A stretch of 64,000 nucleotides of DNA from contig NZ_FOEE01000003.1 in NCBI RefSeq assembly GCF_900110555.1, positions 1 to 64,000 of the forward strand. Reading direction: 5' to 3'. A program made the translations under genes and the position numbers. The notes under the pieces were generated by a model. The model did no database searches, was not told the DNA's origin, and saw only the letters and a list, made by a program, of their open reading frames with translations. This DNA is from Trujillonella endophytica. Its GTDB lineage: Bacteria > Actinomycetota > Actinomycetes > Mycobacteriales > Geodermatophilaceae. The first letter of the stretch is position 1, and every line of letters begins with the position of its first letter. Below are positions 34,383-43,277 of the stretch, one piece after another.

Positions 34383-35273
34383 GTGCCCAGCCGACGTCCG
34401 CGCTCCCGTGTCCTCGGTCCCGTCACCAGGTCCGGCGCCCTGGCTGCCGGCATCTCCGACCGCGAGCTGAGGCATCCCGCCGTCGAACGCCTGTCGCGGG
34501 ACACCTACCTGCCCCGAGGCATGAGCGCGGACCTGCGCCATCGCGTGGCTGCGGTCCTCCTGACGGCGCCCGCGGACACGGTCGTCAGCCACCTCACCGC
34601 GGCCGCGCTGTGGGGCGTCGAGGTGCCGCTGGTCGACCGCGTCGACCACCGCGTGCACCTGATCGTGCCGACCGGGTCCCGGGCCGAGGGCCGGCGGGAC
34701 CGCAGCGTGCACCGCACGGGTCTGGGCGAGGGCGACGTCACCCGCCGCGGTGACCTGCCGGTCACGACGCCTGCACGGACGTGGCGGGACCTGGCCGGCG
34801 TGCTTCCTCCCCAGGCGCTGCTGGCGGTCACCGACCAGGTGCTGGCCCGGTGGTGCGGGCCGGAGGAGCTGGCCGCGCAGATCGAGCGGCGTCCCACCGG
34901 GCGGGGGGTGGCCCGTGCGCGCCTGGTGCTGCCCCTGGGCGACCCGCGAGCGGAGTCCCCGATGGAGTCCATCACCCGCTGGCTCGTGCATGCGGCGGGC
35001 CTACCCGCGCCCGAGCTCCAGCACGTCGTCCGGACGGCGGAGGGCGGGTTCCTCGGGCGGGCGGACCTCGCCTGGCCCCAGGCCAGGGTGCTCGTGGAGT
35101 TCGACGGCGACGTCCACCGCGAGCGGGACGTGTTCGTCGCCGACCTCCGTCGGCAGAACGCCCTCGTGGCCGCCGGCTGGGTCGTGCTGCGTTTCACCTC
35201 GGCCGACGTGCTGGGGCGCCCGGACGAGGTGGTGGCCGCGATCCGCCGCGCCCTGCGGAAGGCCCGCACCTGA
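34383..35273 (+). CDS. DUF559 (Vsr/MutH-like endonuclease fold) protein with AbiEi-like N-terminus
   Basis: 296 residues. The N-terminus (ALAAGISDRELRHPAVERL) looks like a small winged-helix AbiEi-type module. The C-terminal 110 residues carry DUF559 features: FLGRADLAWPQARVLVEFDG, then ERDVFVADLRRQNALVAAGW and VLRFTSADVL, i.e. the PD-(D/E)xK-like acid residues. This family contains many uncharacterised genes, some near mobile or defence loci. GTG at 34383 is chosen as the first plausible start after the left palindromic element. Bracketed by two 61-bp palindromic elements. Confidence 0.75.
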   Translation: MPSRRPRSRVLGPVTRSGALAAGISDRELRHPAVERLSRDTYLPRGMSADLRHRVAAVLLTAPADTVVSHLTAAALWGVEVPLVDRVDHRVHLIVPTGSRAEGRRDRSVHRTGLGEGDVTRRGDLPVTTPARTWRDLAGVLPPQALLAVTDQVLARWCGPEELAAQIERRPTGRGVARARLVLPLGDPRAESPMESITRWLVHAAGLPAPELQHVVRTAEGGFLGRADLAWPQARVLVEFDGDVHRERDVFVADLRRQNALVAAGWVVLRFTSADVLGRPDEVVAAIRRALRKART

Positions 35274-35332
35274 CGAGATCGGCGGTCTCGGCGCCTGGAG
35301 CACGGGATGCCGCCGAGATCGCCGATCTCGGC
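35272..35332. repeat. 61-bp composite palindromic element, right copy
   Basis: Palindromes at 35272-35292 (two mismatches to the core) and 35312-35332 (perfect copy of 34309-34329), 19-base spacer ending ATGCC. The first one overlaps the stop codon of the DUF559 gene. Confidence 0.9.
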
Positions 35333-35345
35333 GGGACCGGGAGGG

Positions 35346-36116
35346 CTACTCCCGGTGGACCTTGTGCTGCGCGGCCTGGGCGCGCGGGCGGACGACGAGC
35401 AGGTCGACGTTCACGTGGTGCGGGCGGGTGAGCGTCCAGGCGATGCAGTCGGCGACGTCCGCGGCGACCAGCGGCTCGCGCACCCCGCGGTAGACGGCCT
35501 CGGCGGCCTCGGCGGAGCCGGTGCGGTTGAGCGCGAACTCGTCGGTGCGCACCATGCCCGGCGCGATCTCGATGACCCGGATCGGCTCGCCGCACAGCTC
35601 CAGCCGCAGCGTCTCGGCGAGCGTGTGCACCCCGTGCTTGGCGGCGGTGTAGGAGGCGCCGCCCTCGTAGCTGATCATGCCCGCCGTCGAGCCCACGAAC
35701 AGGACGTCGCCCGCGCCCGAGGCGCGCAGCGCCGGCAGCAGCGCCTTGGTCAGCCGGACCGCGCCCACCACGTTCACCTCGAAGGAGCGCTGCCAGGAGT
35801 CGACGTCGGCCTCGGCCACCGGCTTCGCGTCGAAGGCGCCGCCGGCGTTGTTGACCAGGACGTCGACCCGGTCCAGCGCCGCGACGAAGGCGTCGACCGA
35901 GGTGGGGTCGGTCACGTCCAGGGGGAGGGCCCGCCCGCCGATCCGGTCGGCGAGCTCGGTCAGCCGGTCGAGCCGGCGCGCGCCCAGGACGACGTGGAAA
36001 CCCTCGGCGGCCAGGCGCTCCGCGGTCGCGGCGCCGATGCCGCTGGAGGCGCCGGTGACCACGGCGGTGCGGCCGGAACCGGGCAGGTCAGCAGGGGGGA
36101 GTGACACACCGGACAT
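35346..36116 (-). CDS. Short-chain dehydrogenase/reductase (YdfG-like)
   Basis: 256 residues. TGASSGIG cofactor motif near 21-28, NNAG, catalytic serine in STAGMIS and YxxxK in YTAAKHGVH, then [17 protein letters not shown]-type SDR, probably acting on hydroxyacids or amino alcohols (YdfG-like), substrate unknown. ATG start stands back to back with the GTG that could begin a longer MshA; CAGGAT lies 6 bases upstream, a weak leaderless promoter. Confidence 0.9.
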   Translation of the reverse strand: MSGVSLPPADLPGSGRTAVVTGASSGIGAATAERLAAEGFHVVLGARRLDRLTELADRIGGRALPLDVTDPTSVDAFVAALDRVDVLVNNAGGAFDAKPVAEADVDSWQRSFEVNVVGAVRLTKALLPALRASGAGDVLFVGSTAGMISYEGGASYTAAKHGVHTLAETLRLELCGEPIRVIEIAPGMVRTDEFALNRTGSAEAAEAVYRGVREPLVAADVADCIAWTLTRPHHVNVDLLVVRPRAQAAQHKVHRE

Positions 36117-36215
36117 GTGGACATCCTGGCGCTGTTGCAGGATGGGAGGTCGACAGGGGTGCCGCGGGGCGCGTGCACCCGACCCTCGTCGGTCCGAGCA
36201 GGAGGTCGCACGCGC

Positions 36216-37538
36216 GTGGTGTCCCGCCTGCACGTCCCCGGTCCGATTCGCCGGGTGGCCACCCTGTCGGTGCACACCAGCCCCCTCGACCAGCCCGGTG
36301 CCGGCGACGCCGGAGGCATGAACGTCTACATCGTCGAGGTGTCGCGGCGGCTCGCGGCCCGGGGCATCGCCGTCGACGTCTTCACCCGCGCCACGTCCAG
36401 CGACCTGCCGCCCGTGGTGGAGATGAGCCCCGGCGTCGTCGTCCGGCACGTCCCCGCCGGGCCGTTCGAGGGCCTCGGCAAGGAGGAGCTGCCCGCGCAG
36501 CTGTGCGCCTTCACGGCCGCGGTGCTGCGCGAGGAGGCGCAGCACGAGCCGGGCTACTACGACGTCGTCCACTCGCACTACTGGCTCTCCGGGCAGGTCG
36601 GCTGGCTGGCCCGCGACCGCTGGAGCGTGCCGCTGATCCACAGCGCGCACACGCTCGCCAAGGTGAAGAACGCGGCGCTGGCGGCCGGTGACCGGCCCGA
36701 GCCGCGCTCCCGCGTGATCGGCGAGGAGCAGGTGGTCGACGAGGCCGACCGGCTGATCGCCAACACCGAGGACGAGGCGCGCCAGCTGGTGCAGCACTAC
36801 GGCGCCGACCCCCGCCGCACGCTCGTGGTGCCCCCGGGCGTCGACCTGGACCGGTTCCGGCCCGGCGACCGCGCCGCGGCCCGCCGGTCGGTCGGCGTCC
36901 CGGCCGACGCGGTCGTGCTGCTGTTCGTCGGCCGCATCCAGCCGCTCAAGGCGCCGGACCTCCTGCTGGAGACGGCGGCGCGGATGCTCGCCGACGACCC
37001 GGCGCTGCGCGAGCGGCTCCGCGTCCAGGTCATCGGCGCCCCGAGCGGCTCCGGCCTGGACGCCCCCCGCCGGATGCAGGAGCTGGCCGCCCGCCTGGGC
37101 ATCGCCGACCTCGTGCACTTCCTCCCGCCGCAGCCCCCGGACCGCCTGGCCGAGCACTACCGGGCCGCCGACGTCGCCGTCGTCCCCAGTCACAACGAGT
37201 CCTTCGGGCTGGTCGCGCTGGAGGCACAGGCCTGCGGCACCCCGGTCGTCGCGGCGGCCGTGGGCGGCCTGCCGACGGCGGTGCGGGACGGGGTGTCGGG
37301 CGTGCTGGTGGCCGGTCGCGACCCGGCCGACTACGCCGCCGCCGTCCGGGCCGTCCTCGGCCGCCGGGAGCTGCTCTCCGCGGGAGCGCGCCGGCACGCC
37401 GCCGCCTTCTCCTGGGACCGCACCGCCGACTCGCTGGTGGAGGCCTACTCCGCCGCGGCCGCCGAGATGGCCGGCACCGCGCTCGGGCACCGCGGCGGCG
37501 GGCTCCGGGTCGTCGGCGGCGCGCAGGTGGCCCGGTGA
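36216..37538 (+). CDS. mshA: D-inositol-3-phosphate glycosyltransferase MshA
   Basis: 440 residues. GT-B fold: N-terminal [19 protein letters not shown] loop for UDP-GlcNAc, middle [20 protein letters not shown]-terminal [13 protein letters not shown] and [17 protein letters not shown]. Makes GlcNAc-inositol-phosphate, the first mycothiol step; mshD for the last step is at 8305. GTG 36216 is preferred because GGAGGT is 9 bases upstream; an in-frame GTG at 36117 would add 33 residues. The ybjN gene overlaps by GTGA. Confidence 0.95.
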   Translation: MVSRLHVPGPIRRVATLSVHTSPLDQPGAGDAGGMNVYIVEVSRRLAARGIAVDVFTRATSSDLPPVVEMSPGVVVRHVPAGPFEGLGKEELPAQLCAFTAAVLREEAQHEPGYYDVVHSHYWLSGQVGWLARDRWSVPLIHSAHTLAKVKNAALAAGDRPEPRSRVIGEEQVVDEADRLIANTEDEARQLVQHYGADPRRTLVVPPGVDLDRFRPGDRAAARRSVGVPADAVVLLFVGRIQPLKAPDLLLETAARMLADDPALRERLRVQVIGAPSGSGLDAPRRMQELAARLGIADLVHFLPPQPPDRLAEHYRAADVAVVPSHNESFGLVALEAQACGTPVVAAAVGGLPTAVRDGVSGVLVAGRDPADYAAAVRAVLGRRELLSAGARRHAAAFSWDRTADSLVEAYSAAAAEMAGTALGHRGGGLRVVGGAQVAR

Positions 37539-38056
37539 CGCGGCGGCCGGTCGAGGAGCTGGACGCGGTGATCGCGGCCGCCCTGGCCGACGCCGAGCTG
37601 GAGCACGAGCACCCCGCGCCCGGGCAGTGGCTGGTCGACCTGCCGGGCACCAAGAAGCTGAAGACGGTCTGCGGGCTGGTGGTGGGGGAGCACGCGCTGC
37701 GCGTCGAGGCCTTCGTCTGCCGCCAGCCCGACGAGAACCGCGAGCAGCTGTGGACCTACCTGCTGCAGCACAACGCGCGCATGTACGGGGTGGCCTTCTC
37801 CATCGACGCCGTCGGCGACATCTACCTGACCGGCCGGCTGCCGCACGCCGCCGTGACCGCCGAGGAGCTCGACCGGGTGCTCGGCGCCGTGCTCAGCTAC
37901 GCCGACGACCACTTCAACACGATGCTGGAGATCGGCTTCGGCACGTCGATCCGCCGGGAGTGGGCGTGGCGGGTCAAGCGCGGGGAGTCCCTGCGCAACC
38001 TGGAGGCGTTCGCGGACTTCGCCGACCCCGACCGCCGTCCGCGCTCGGGCGCCTGA
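37535..38056 (+). CDS. YbjN-domain protein
   Basis: 173 residues, YbjN fold ([49 protein letters not shown]). Similar to type III secretion chaperone-like sensors; function unknown, conserved after mshA in mycobacteria. Cytoplasmic, GTG overlap with mshA (GTGA). Confidence 0.9.
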   Translation: MTRRPVEELDAVIAAALADAELEHEHPAPGQWLVDLPGTKKLKTVCGLVVGEHALRVEAFVCRQPDENREQLWTYLLQHNARMYGVAFSIDAVGDIYLTGRLPHAAVTAEELDRVLGAVLSYADDHFNTMLEIGFGTSIRREWAWRVKRGESLRNLEAFADFADPDRRPRSGA

Positions 38057-38105
38057 CCCCGACCGGCTCCACGGGCGCCGGGCGCCGTCGGGCAGGATGG
38101 CCGCC

Positions 38106-38855
38106 GTGACCGGGACTCTGGTGCTGCTCCGCCACGGCGAGAGCGAGTGGAACAAGGCGAACCTCTTCACCGGCTGGGTGGACGTGCCCCTGTCGGAGAA
38201 GGGCCGCGCCGAGGCAGCCCGCGGTGGCCGGCTCCTGGCCGAGCACGGCCTGCTGCCCGACGTCTCGCACACGTCGCTGCTGCGCCGCGCGATCATGACG
38301 GCGGAGCTCGCGCTGCACGAGGCCGACCGGCAGTGGATCCCGGTGAAGCGCTCGTGGCGGCTGAACGAGCGCCACTACGGCGCGCTGCAGGGCAAGGACA
38401 AGGCCGCCACGCTCGCCGAGTACGGCGAGGAGCAGTTCATGACCTGGCGCCGGTCCTACGGCACCCCGCCGCCGCCGATCGACCCCGCCAGCGAGTTCAG
38501 CCAGGACGGCGACGCGCGCTACGCCTTCCTGCCGCCGGAGGTCCGGCCGGCCACCGAGTGCCTGGCCGACGTCGTCGTCCGGATGCTGCCGTACTGGTAC
38601 GACGCGATCGTCCCGGACCTGCGGGCGGGGCAGACCGTGCTGGTCGCGGCGCACGGCAACAGCCTCCGCGCGCTGGTGAAGCACCTCGACGGCATGGGCG
38701 AGGACGAGGTCGTCGGGCTCAACATCCCGACGGGGGTGCCGCTGCGCTACGACCTGGACGACGACCTGCGGCCGACCACGCCGGGCGGGCAGTACCTCGA
38801 CCCCGAGGCCGCCGCGGCCGCGATCGAGGCCGTCAAGAACCAGGGCAAGAAGTAG
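38106..38855 (+). CDS. gpmA: 2,3-bisphosphoglycerate-dependent phosphoglycerate mutase
   Basis: 249 residues, matching the mycobacterial Gpm1 length. Catalytic LLRHGES with His10, [28 protein letters not shown] and the second histidine in [18 protein letters not shown]. Interconverts 3- and 2-phosphoglycerate. GTG 38106 is chosen because CAGGAT lies 7 bases upstream; ATG 38097 would add three residues and is also possible. Convergent with phoU. Confidence 0.96.
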   Translation: MTGTLVLLRHGESEWNKANLFTGWVDVPLSEKGRAEAARGGRLLAEHGLLPDVSHTSLLRRAIMTAELALHEADRQWIPVKRSWRLNERHYGALQGKDKAATLAEYGEEQFMTWRRSYGTPPPPIDPASEFSQDGDARYAFLPPEVRPATECLADVVVRMLPYWYDAIVPDLRAGQTVLVAAHGNSLRALVKHLDGMGEDEVVGLNIPTGVPLRYDLDDDLRPTTPGGQYLDPEAAAAAIEAVKNQGKK

Positions 38856-38886
38856 CGCCGACGAGCGGGGGCCGGGAGGGCTGCGC

Positions 38887-39543
38887 TCAGACGGAGCCGC
38901 GCATCTCCATCTCGCCGGTCACCAGGTAGACGACGCGGCGGGCCACGCTGACGGCGTGGTCGGCGAAGCGCTCGTAGTACCGGCCGAGCAGCGTCACGTC
39001 GATCGCCTGCTCCATGCCGTGCGGCCAGGTGTCGGCGAGCAGCTCGGTGAACAGCTGCCGGTGGATCCGGTCCATGAGGTCGTCGTCGGCCTCGAGCTGC
39101 GCGGCGGCCTCGACGTCGAGCTTGGCGATGACCGTCGCGGTCTTGCTGACCAGGCCCTCGGCGATGTGGCCGGCCTCCAGGAACAGCGGGCGGACCTCCT
39201 GCGGCACCGCGGGGTCGGGGAACCGCATCCGCGCCACCTTGGCGACGTGGACGGCGAGGTCGCCCATGCGCTCGAGGTCCGCGACGATCCGCATGGCCGC
39301 GGTGACGGTGCGCAGGTCGGTCGCGACCGGCTGCTGCCGGGCGAGCAGGGCGAAGCAGCGCTGCTCGATGCTCTCCCGCACCGCGTCGATGTGCTCGTCG
39401 CCGGCGATGACCCGGTCGGCGAGGGCGACGTCGGCGTCCAGGAGGGCGGTGGTGGCCGTGCTCATGGCCGAGCCCACCGAGTTGGCCATCTCGACCAGGG
39501 AGGCGTTGATGTCCTCGAGTTCCTCGCGGTAGTGCTCGCGCAC
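38887..39543 (-). CDS. phoU: Phosphate-specific transport regulator PhoU
   Basis: 218 residues, two PhoU three-helix repeats with metal-binding motifs IVADLERMGDLAVHVAK and RYYERFADHAVSVARRV. PhoU links the Pst transporter to the sensor kinase and shuts off signalling when phosphate is ample. GTG at 39543 preceded by GAGGAGGAG. Divergent from senX3-regX3. Promoter with PHO box at 39667-39695. Confidence 0.95.
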   Translation of the reverse strand: MREHYREELEDINASLVEMANSVGSAMSTATTALLDADVALADRVIAGDEHIDAVRESIEQRCFALLARQQPVATDLRTVTAAMRIVADLERMGDLAVHVAKVARMRFPDPAVPQEVRPLFLEAGHIAEGLVSKTATVIAKLDVEAAAQLEADDDLMDRIHRQLFTELLADTWPHGMEQAIDVTLLGRYYERFADHAVSVARRVVYLVTGEMEMRGSV

Positions 39544-39628
39544 GGCTGACTCCTCCTCGCCGGCCCGCGGCCGGGGCCGGGGCGGTCTCGGGTGGGCCCG
39601 GTGTTCCGGCACCCGCACTCAGGAACCG

Positions 39629-39634
39629 AGGGTA
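39629..39634 (-). promoter_or_regulatory. -10 hexamer TACCCT of phoU
   Basis: On the minus strand; about 80 bases before the phoU start codon. The PHO box edge is 32 bases upstream, nearly as at pstS. Confidence 0.45.
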
Positions 39635-39666
39635 GGCCGGGCCCCCCGACGCCGTCCGACCTGCGA

Positions 39667-39695
39667 GGTGAACGCGGGGGCACGGGCACGTGAAC
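39667..39695 (-). promoter_or_regulatory. PHO-box-like direct repeats between phoU and senX3
   Basis: Minus-strand GTTCACG (39695-39689) and GTTCACC (39673-39667) are 22 bases apart, exactly two 11-bp units, with a degenerate unit between. Orientation is that of the pstS box, toward phoU. Confidence 0.6.
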
Positions 39696-39755
39696 AGTCC
39701 GGCCGCCCGGTCGTGGCGCCACTCGCACGGGGGATGACGGGGGTCGGGCGCGGCC

Positions 39756-39761
39756 TAGCAT
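39756..39761 (+). promoter_or_regulatory. -10 hexamer TAGCAT before senX3
   Basis: Seven bases before the GTG at 39769; leaderless. Confidence 0.5.
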
Positions 39762-39768
39762 CGGCCGC

Positions 39769-41037
39769 GTGAGCCCTCTGGTCGCCCTCGTGACCGGCCT
39801 CGTCCTGGGTGCTGCCCTGGTCGCGGTCGTCGTCGTGACGCGCCGTCGACTCGCCGAGGAACCTGCGCCGGTGCACCCCGAGCCCACGATCGAGCAGCTG
39901 CTCGCCCGGCGGCTGGTCGATCTCATGGACCCGGCGGTGGTCGTCGTGGACGTGGACGAGGCCGTCGTGCTGGCCAACCCGGCCGCCCGGGCCCTGGGCA
40001 TCGTGCGCGGCACGCGCCTGCTGGTGCCCGAGCTCCTGCACGTCGTCCGCGACGTCCGCGACGGCGGCAGCCGCCGGGCCGACGTCGCCCTGCCCGGTGA
40101 CCTGGTCGGCTCCGGGCCGCGCCTGGTCGGTGTGCACGGTGTGCGCCTGGAGAGCGGCCCGGCGCCGGTGCCCGGCCCGGTCGCGCTGGTGCTGCAGGAC
40201 GTCACCGAGGCGCGCCGGGTGGAGGAGGTGCGGCGGGACTTCGTCGCCAACGTCGGGCACGAGCTCAAGACGCCGGTGGGTGCGCTGGCGCTGCTGGCCG
40301 AGGCCGTCCAGGACGCCGCCGACGACCCGGAGACGGTGCAGCGCTTCGCCGCCCGCATGTCGCACGAGGCCGACCGGCTGGCCCGGCTCGTCCGCGAGCT
40401 CATCGACCTCTCCCGACTGCAGGGCGGGGACCCGCTGCCCGAGCTGGCGCCGGTGGACGTCGACACCGTGCTGCACGAGGCGGCCGATCGCACGGGCCTT
40501 GCCGCGGCGGCCAAGCGGATCGACCTCGTGGTGGGCGGCGAGCAGGGGCTGGTGGTGCGCGGCGTCGAGGCGCAGCTGACGACCGCGGTGACCAACCTGC
40601 TGGCCAACGCCGTCCACTACAGCCCGGAGGGCACGCGCATCGCGGTGGCGGCGCGGGCCCGCTCGGGCTTCGCGGAGATCGCGGTGACCGACAGCGGCAT
40701 CGGCATCCCCCGCGAGGACCGCTCCCGGGTCTTCGAGCGCTTCTACCGGGTCGACCAGTCCCGCGCCTCGAGCACCGGCGGCACGGGCCTCGGGCTGGCG
40801 ATCGTCAAGCACGTGGCCAGCAACCACGGCGGCTCGGTCACCGTGTGGAGCGAGGAGGGGCTGGGGTCCACGTTCACCCTGCGCATCCCGCTGGCGGGCA
40901 GCCCGGGCACCGAGCCCGCACCCGCCGGGGCCCCGGACGCCGCGCCCGCCGACGAGCTTCTTCCCGGGGCCTCCGGTCCCGGCTCACCCACGTCCGTCGC
41001 CTCGACCGCGGGCGGACCCACGGAAGGACGGACATGA
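39769..41037 (+). CDS. senX3: Phosphate-sensing histidine kinase SenX3
   Basis: 422 residues. One N-terminal membrane helix (VALVTGLVLGAALVAVVVV), a PAS-like part (about 45-145), H-box FVANVGHELKTPVGALALL near 160, then N-, G1- and G2-box regions (NLLANAVHYS, DSGIGIPREDRSRVFERFYRVD, GTGLGLAIVKHV). The tail (390-422) is Ala/Pro-rich. Phosphorylates RegX3 on low phosphate. Overlaps regX3 by ATGA. Confidence 0.95.
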   Translation: MSPLVALVTGLVLGAALVAVVVVTRRRLAEEPAPVHPEPTIEQLLARRLVDLMDPAVVVVDVDEAVVLANPAARALGIVRGTRLLVPELLHVVRDVRDGGSRRADVALPGDLVGSGPRLVGVHGVRLESGPAPVPGPVALVLQDVTEARRVEEVRRDFVANVGHELKTPVGALALLAEAVQDAADDPETVQRFAARMSHEADRLARLVRELIDLSRLQGGDPLPELAPVDVDTVLHEAADRTGLAAAAKRIDLVVGGEQGLVVRGVEAQLTTAVTNLLANAVHYSPEGTRIAVAARARSGFAEIAVTDSGIGIPREDRSRVFERFYRVDQSRASSTGGTGLGLAIVKHVASNHGGSVTVWSEEGLGSTFTLRIPLAGSPGTEPAPAGAPDAAPADELLPGASGPGSPTSVASTAGGPTEGRT

Positions 41038-41714
41038 CCCGGGTGCTGGTGGTGGAGGACGAGGAGTCCTTCTCCGACGCGTTGTCCTACATGCTGCGAC
41101 GGGAGGGTTTCGACGCCGTCGTCGCGGCGACCGGACCGGAGGCGCTCGAGGAGTTCGACCGGCAGGGCGCGGACATCGTCCTGCTCGACCTCATGCTGCC
41201 CGGCCTCTCCGGCACCGAGGTGTGCCGGACGCTGCGCAGCCGCAGCAACGTGCCGATCATCATGCTGACCGCGAAGGACGGCGAGATCGACAAGGTCGTC
41301 GGGCTCGAGCTCGGCGCCGACGACTACGTCACGAAGCCGTACTCCGCGCGCGAGCTCGTCGCCCGGATCCGCGCCGTCCTGCGCCGCCGGGGCGAGCCCG
41401 AGGTGACGGACGACGGGGCGCTGGAGGCCGGTCCGGTGCGCATGGACGTCGACCGGCACGTCGTCGCCGTGGCCGGCCGGCCGGTGTCGCTGCCGCTGAA
41501 GGAGTTCGACCTGCTCGAGCTCCTGCTGCGCAACGCCGGGCGGGTGCTGACCCGCGGCCAGCTGATCGACCGCATCTGGGGCTCGGACTACGTCGGCGAC
41601 ACCAAGACCCTCGACGTCCACGTCAAGCGGCTCCGCGCCAAGATCGAGCCGGACCCGGCCAACCCCGAGTTCCTCGTGACCGTCCGCGGTCTCGGCTACA
41701 AGTTCGAGGCCTGA
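41034..41714 (+). CDS. regX3: Response regulator RegX3
   Basis: 226 residues. Receiver with acidic pair EDE (8-10), phospho-acceptor Asp52 in LLDLML, Lys near 101 in YVTKPYS; OmpR winged helix from about 130 with SLPLKEFDLLELLLRNAG and TLDVHVKRLRAKIEP. Activates phosphate-starvation genes through PHO boxes such as those before pstS and phoU. GGAAGGA before ATG. Confidence 0.96.
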   Translation: MTRVLVVEDEESFSDALSYMLRREGFDAVVAATGPEALEEFDRQGADIVLLDLMLPGLSGTEVCRTLRSRSNVPIIMLTAKDGEIDKVVGLELGADDYVTKPYSARELVARIRAVLRRRGEPEVTDDGALEAGPVRMDVDRHVVAVAGRPVSLPLKEFDLLELLLRNAGRVLTRGQLIDRIWGSDYVGDTKTLDVHVKRLRAKIEPDPANPEFLVTVRGLGYKFEA

Positions 41715-41721
41715 GGCCGGG

Positions 41722-41916
41722 TCACCGGCCGCGGCCGGTCTCCTCCTGGAGCTCGTCGATCCGCACCGAGGCGTCGGCCTTGGTGAGGTCGTCGGGCACC
41801 TCCTCGCCCGCCTCGCGGGCCAGGGTGCCGAGGTAGCTCTTCTGGGCGCCGGTGGCCGGCTCGTCGCCGGTCACCCAGTCCTGCGGGTCCTTCTCGGTGC
41901 TGTTGGCTTCGCTCAT
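41722..41916 (-). CDS. DUF3072 small protein
   Basis: 64 residues. WVTGDEPATGAQKSYLGTLAREAG is the DUF3072 core (shown only as far as motif VTGDEPATGAQKSYL); hydrophilic, acidic, no membrane part. Function unknown. ATG with TAGCAT 7 bases upstream. Confidence 0.85.
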   Translation of the reverse strand: MSEANSTEKDPQDWVTGDEPATGAQKSYLGTLAREAGEEVPDDLTKADASVRIDELQEETGRGR

Positions 41917-41923
41917 GTGTTCG

Positions 41924-41929
41924 ATGCTA
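41924..41929 (-). promoter_or_regulatory. -10 hexamer TAGCAT overlapping an upstream stop codon
   Basis: TAGCAT on the minus strand is 7 bases before the DUF3072 ATG; its first three bases are the TAG stop codon of the gene ending at 41927. Confidence 0.5.
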
Positions 41930-42184
41930 GGCGCGGGTGAGCTCGTGCGCAGCGCGGGCCGAGGCGGCGGTCGCGGCGGCGGTGGCGGCGCGAGCGGTGC
42001 CGGACTCGGCGACGCGGCGGCGGGCCTCCTCCCAGCGCCGGCCCGTCCGGTAGACGTGCACGCTCCCGCACGCGGGGCACTCCACGGCCATGGCCAGGTG
42101 GGTCGGGTGGCTGGTGACCGACCGGATCCGGCGGTCGGCGACCAGTTCGTCGGTCCGGGTGACGGGGCAGGTGATCAGCAACAT
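41927..42184 (-). CDS. Small cysteine-containing protein, zinc-ribbon-like
   Basis: 85 residues. Two cysteine places: MLLITCPVTRT at the N-terminus and VECPACGSVHVYR in the middle, resembling half of a zinc ribbon; the last 35 residues are an Ala-rich helix. No known family. ATG at 42184. Confidence 0.65.
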   Translation of the reverse strand: MLLITCPVTRTDELVADRRIRSVTSHPTHLAMAVECPACGSVHVYRTGRRWEEARRRVAESGTARAATAAATAASARAAHELTRA

Positions 42185-42265
42185 GCGATCAGCCTGTCCG
42201 GCGGACGTCCCGCCGACGAGTGGCGGGAGTGACACCGATCGCGTCATTCCTGCCATAGTGGCGTC

Positions 42266-43267
42266 ATGACCGACACGCAGCGGCCGATCGTCGTCAGCGC
42301 GATCGTGGCCGACCGGCTCATGGGCACCTTCGGCATCGGGGTCGCGGCGGAGGTGTTCGGCTACGACCGCACCCACATGGGCCTGCCGCGCTTCGACTTC
42401 GCGCTGGTCAGCGAGGCGCCGGGGGTGCTGCGCACCGACATCGGCCTGCCGATCACCGTCGAGCACGGGTTCGAGCGGCTGGCCGTCTCCGACGTCCTCC
42501 TCATGACGGCCTGGGAGGGCATCCACGTGGCCCCGCCGGCAGAGCTGCTGGACGCGCTGCGCGCCGCACACGCCCGCGGCGCGATCATCGTCAGCCACTG
42601 CACGGGGGCGTTCGCGGTCGCCGCCGCCGGCCTGCTCGACGGGTGCCGGGCCACGACCCACTGGCGCTACGCCGGCGAGCTCGCCGCCCGCTACCCGGCC
42701 GTCGACGTCGACCCGGCGGTGCTCTACGTCGACTGCGGCCAGGTCATCACCGGCGCGGGCACGGCCGCCGGCGTCGACGCGATGCTGCACCTCGTGCGCC
42801 GGGAGTGGGGTTCGGCGGCGGCGAACGCGCTGGCCCGCGAGATGGTCGTGCCGCCGCACCGCGACGGTGGCCAGGCGCAGTTCATCGACGCGCCGGTCGC
42901 CGCGTGCGAGGACGACCGGCTCGGGGTCGTCCTCGAGTGGGCGGTGCGCCACCTGGGCGAGGAGATCACGGTGGAGGTGCTGGCCCGGCGGGCCCTGATG
43001 AGCCCGCGCAGCTTCGCCCGGCGGTTCAAGGCGACCACCGGCACCACCCCGCACGCCTGGCTGCTCGGCCGGCGGCTGGCCGCGGCCGAGGCGCTGCTCG
43101 AGGAGAGCGACGCCCCGGTCGAGGAGATCGCCCGGCTGGTCGGCTTCGGCACCGCCGCCGGCTTCCGCGAGCAGTTCACCCGGCGGCGGGGGGTCTCCCC
43201 GCGGGCGTTCCGGCAGACCTTCCGCACCGTGCGCCGCGAGGCCGCCGGGGACGACGCGGCGGCGTAG
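42266..43267 (+). CDS. GlxA-family AraC-type transcription regulator
   Basis: 333 residues. DJ-1/PfpI-like domain 1-165 with the nucleophile-elbow Cys in SHCTGAFAVAAAGLLDG, then an AraC double HTH from about 225 (SPRSFARRFKATTGTTPHAW; VGFGTAAGFREQFTRR). Such regulators respond to amine or aldehyde metabolites. ATG 6 bases after CATAGT. Convergent with the MFS-kinase gene. Confidence 0.9.
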   Translation: MTDTQRPIVVSAIVADRLMGTFGIGVAAEVFGYDRTHMGLPRFDFALVSEAPGVLRTDIGLPITVEHGFERLAVSDVLLMTAWEGIHVAPPAELLDALRAAHARGAIIVSHCTGAFAVAAAGLLDGCRATTHWRYAGELAARYPAVDVDPAVLYVDCGQVITGAGTAAGVDAMLHLVRREWGSAAANALAREMVVPPHRDGGQAQFIDAPVAACEDDRLGVVLEWAVRHLGEEITVEVLARRALMSPRSFARRFKATTGTTPHAWLLGRRLAAAEALLEESDAPVEEIARLVGFGTAAGFREQFTRRRGVSPRAFRQTFRTVRREAAGDDAAA

Positions 43268-43277
43268 CGGGACCGGT

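Noticed and set aside
31457-34504. One giant 1015-codon minus-strand protein
   Set aside because: Only the last 285 residues have a recognisable fold; the rest lies antisense to the methyltransferase-murB region. The true gene starts at GTG 32314.
34309-35332. Insertion-sequence terminal repeats
   Set aside because: No transposase, no target-site duplication seen; kept as an open hypothesis in the findings instead.
35346-37490. 714-codon SDR with a long N-terminal extension
   Set aside because: The extension is antisense to mshA; the SDR has its own ATG at 36116 directly before the TGASSGIG fold.
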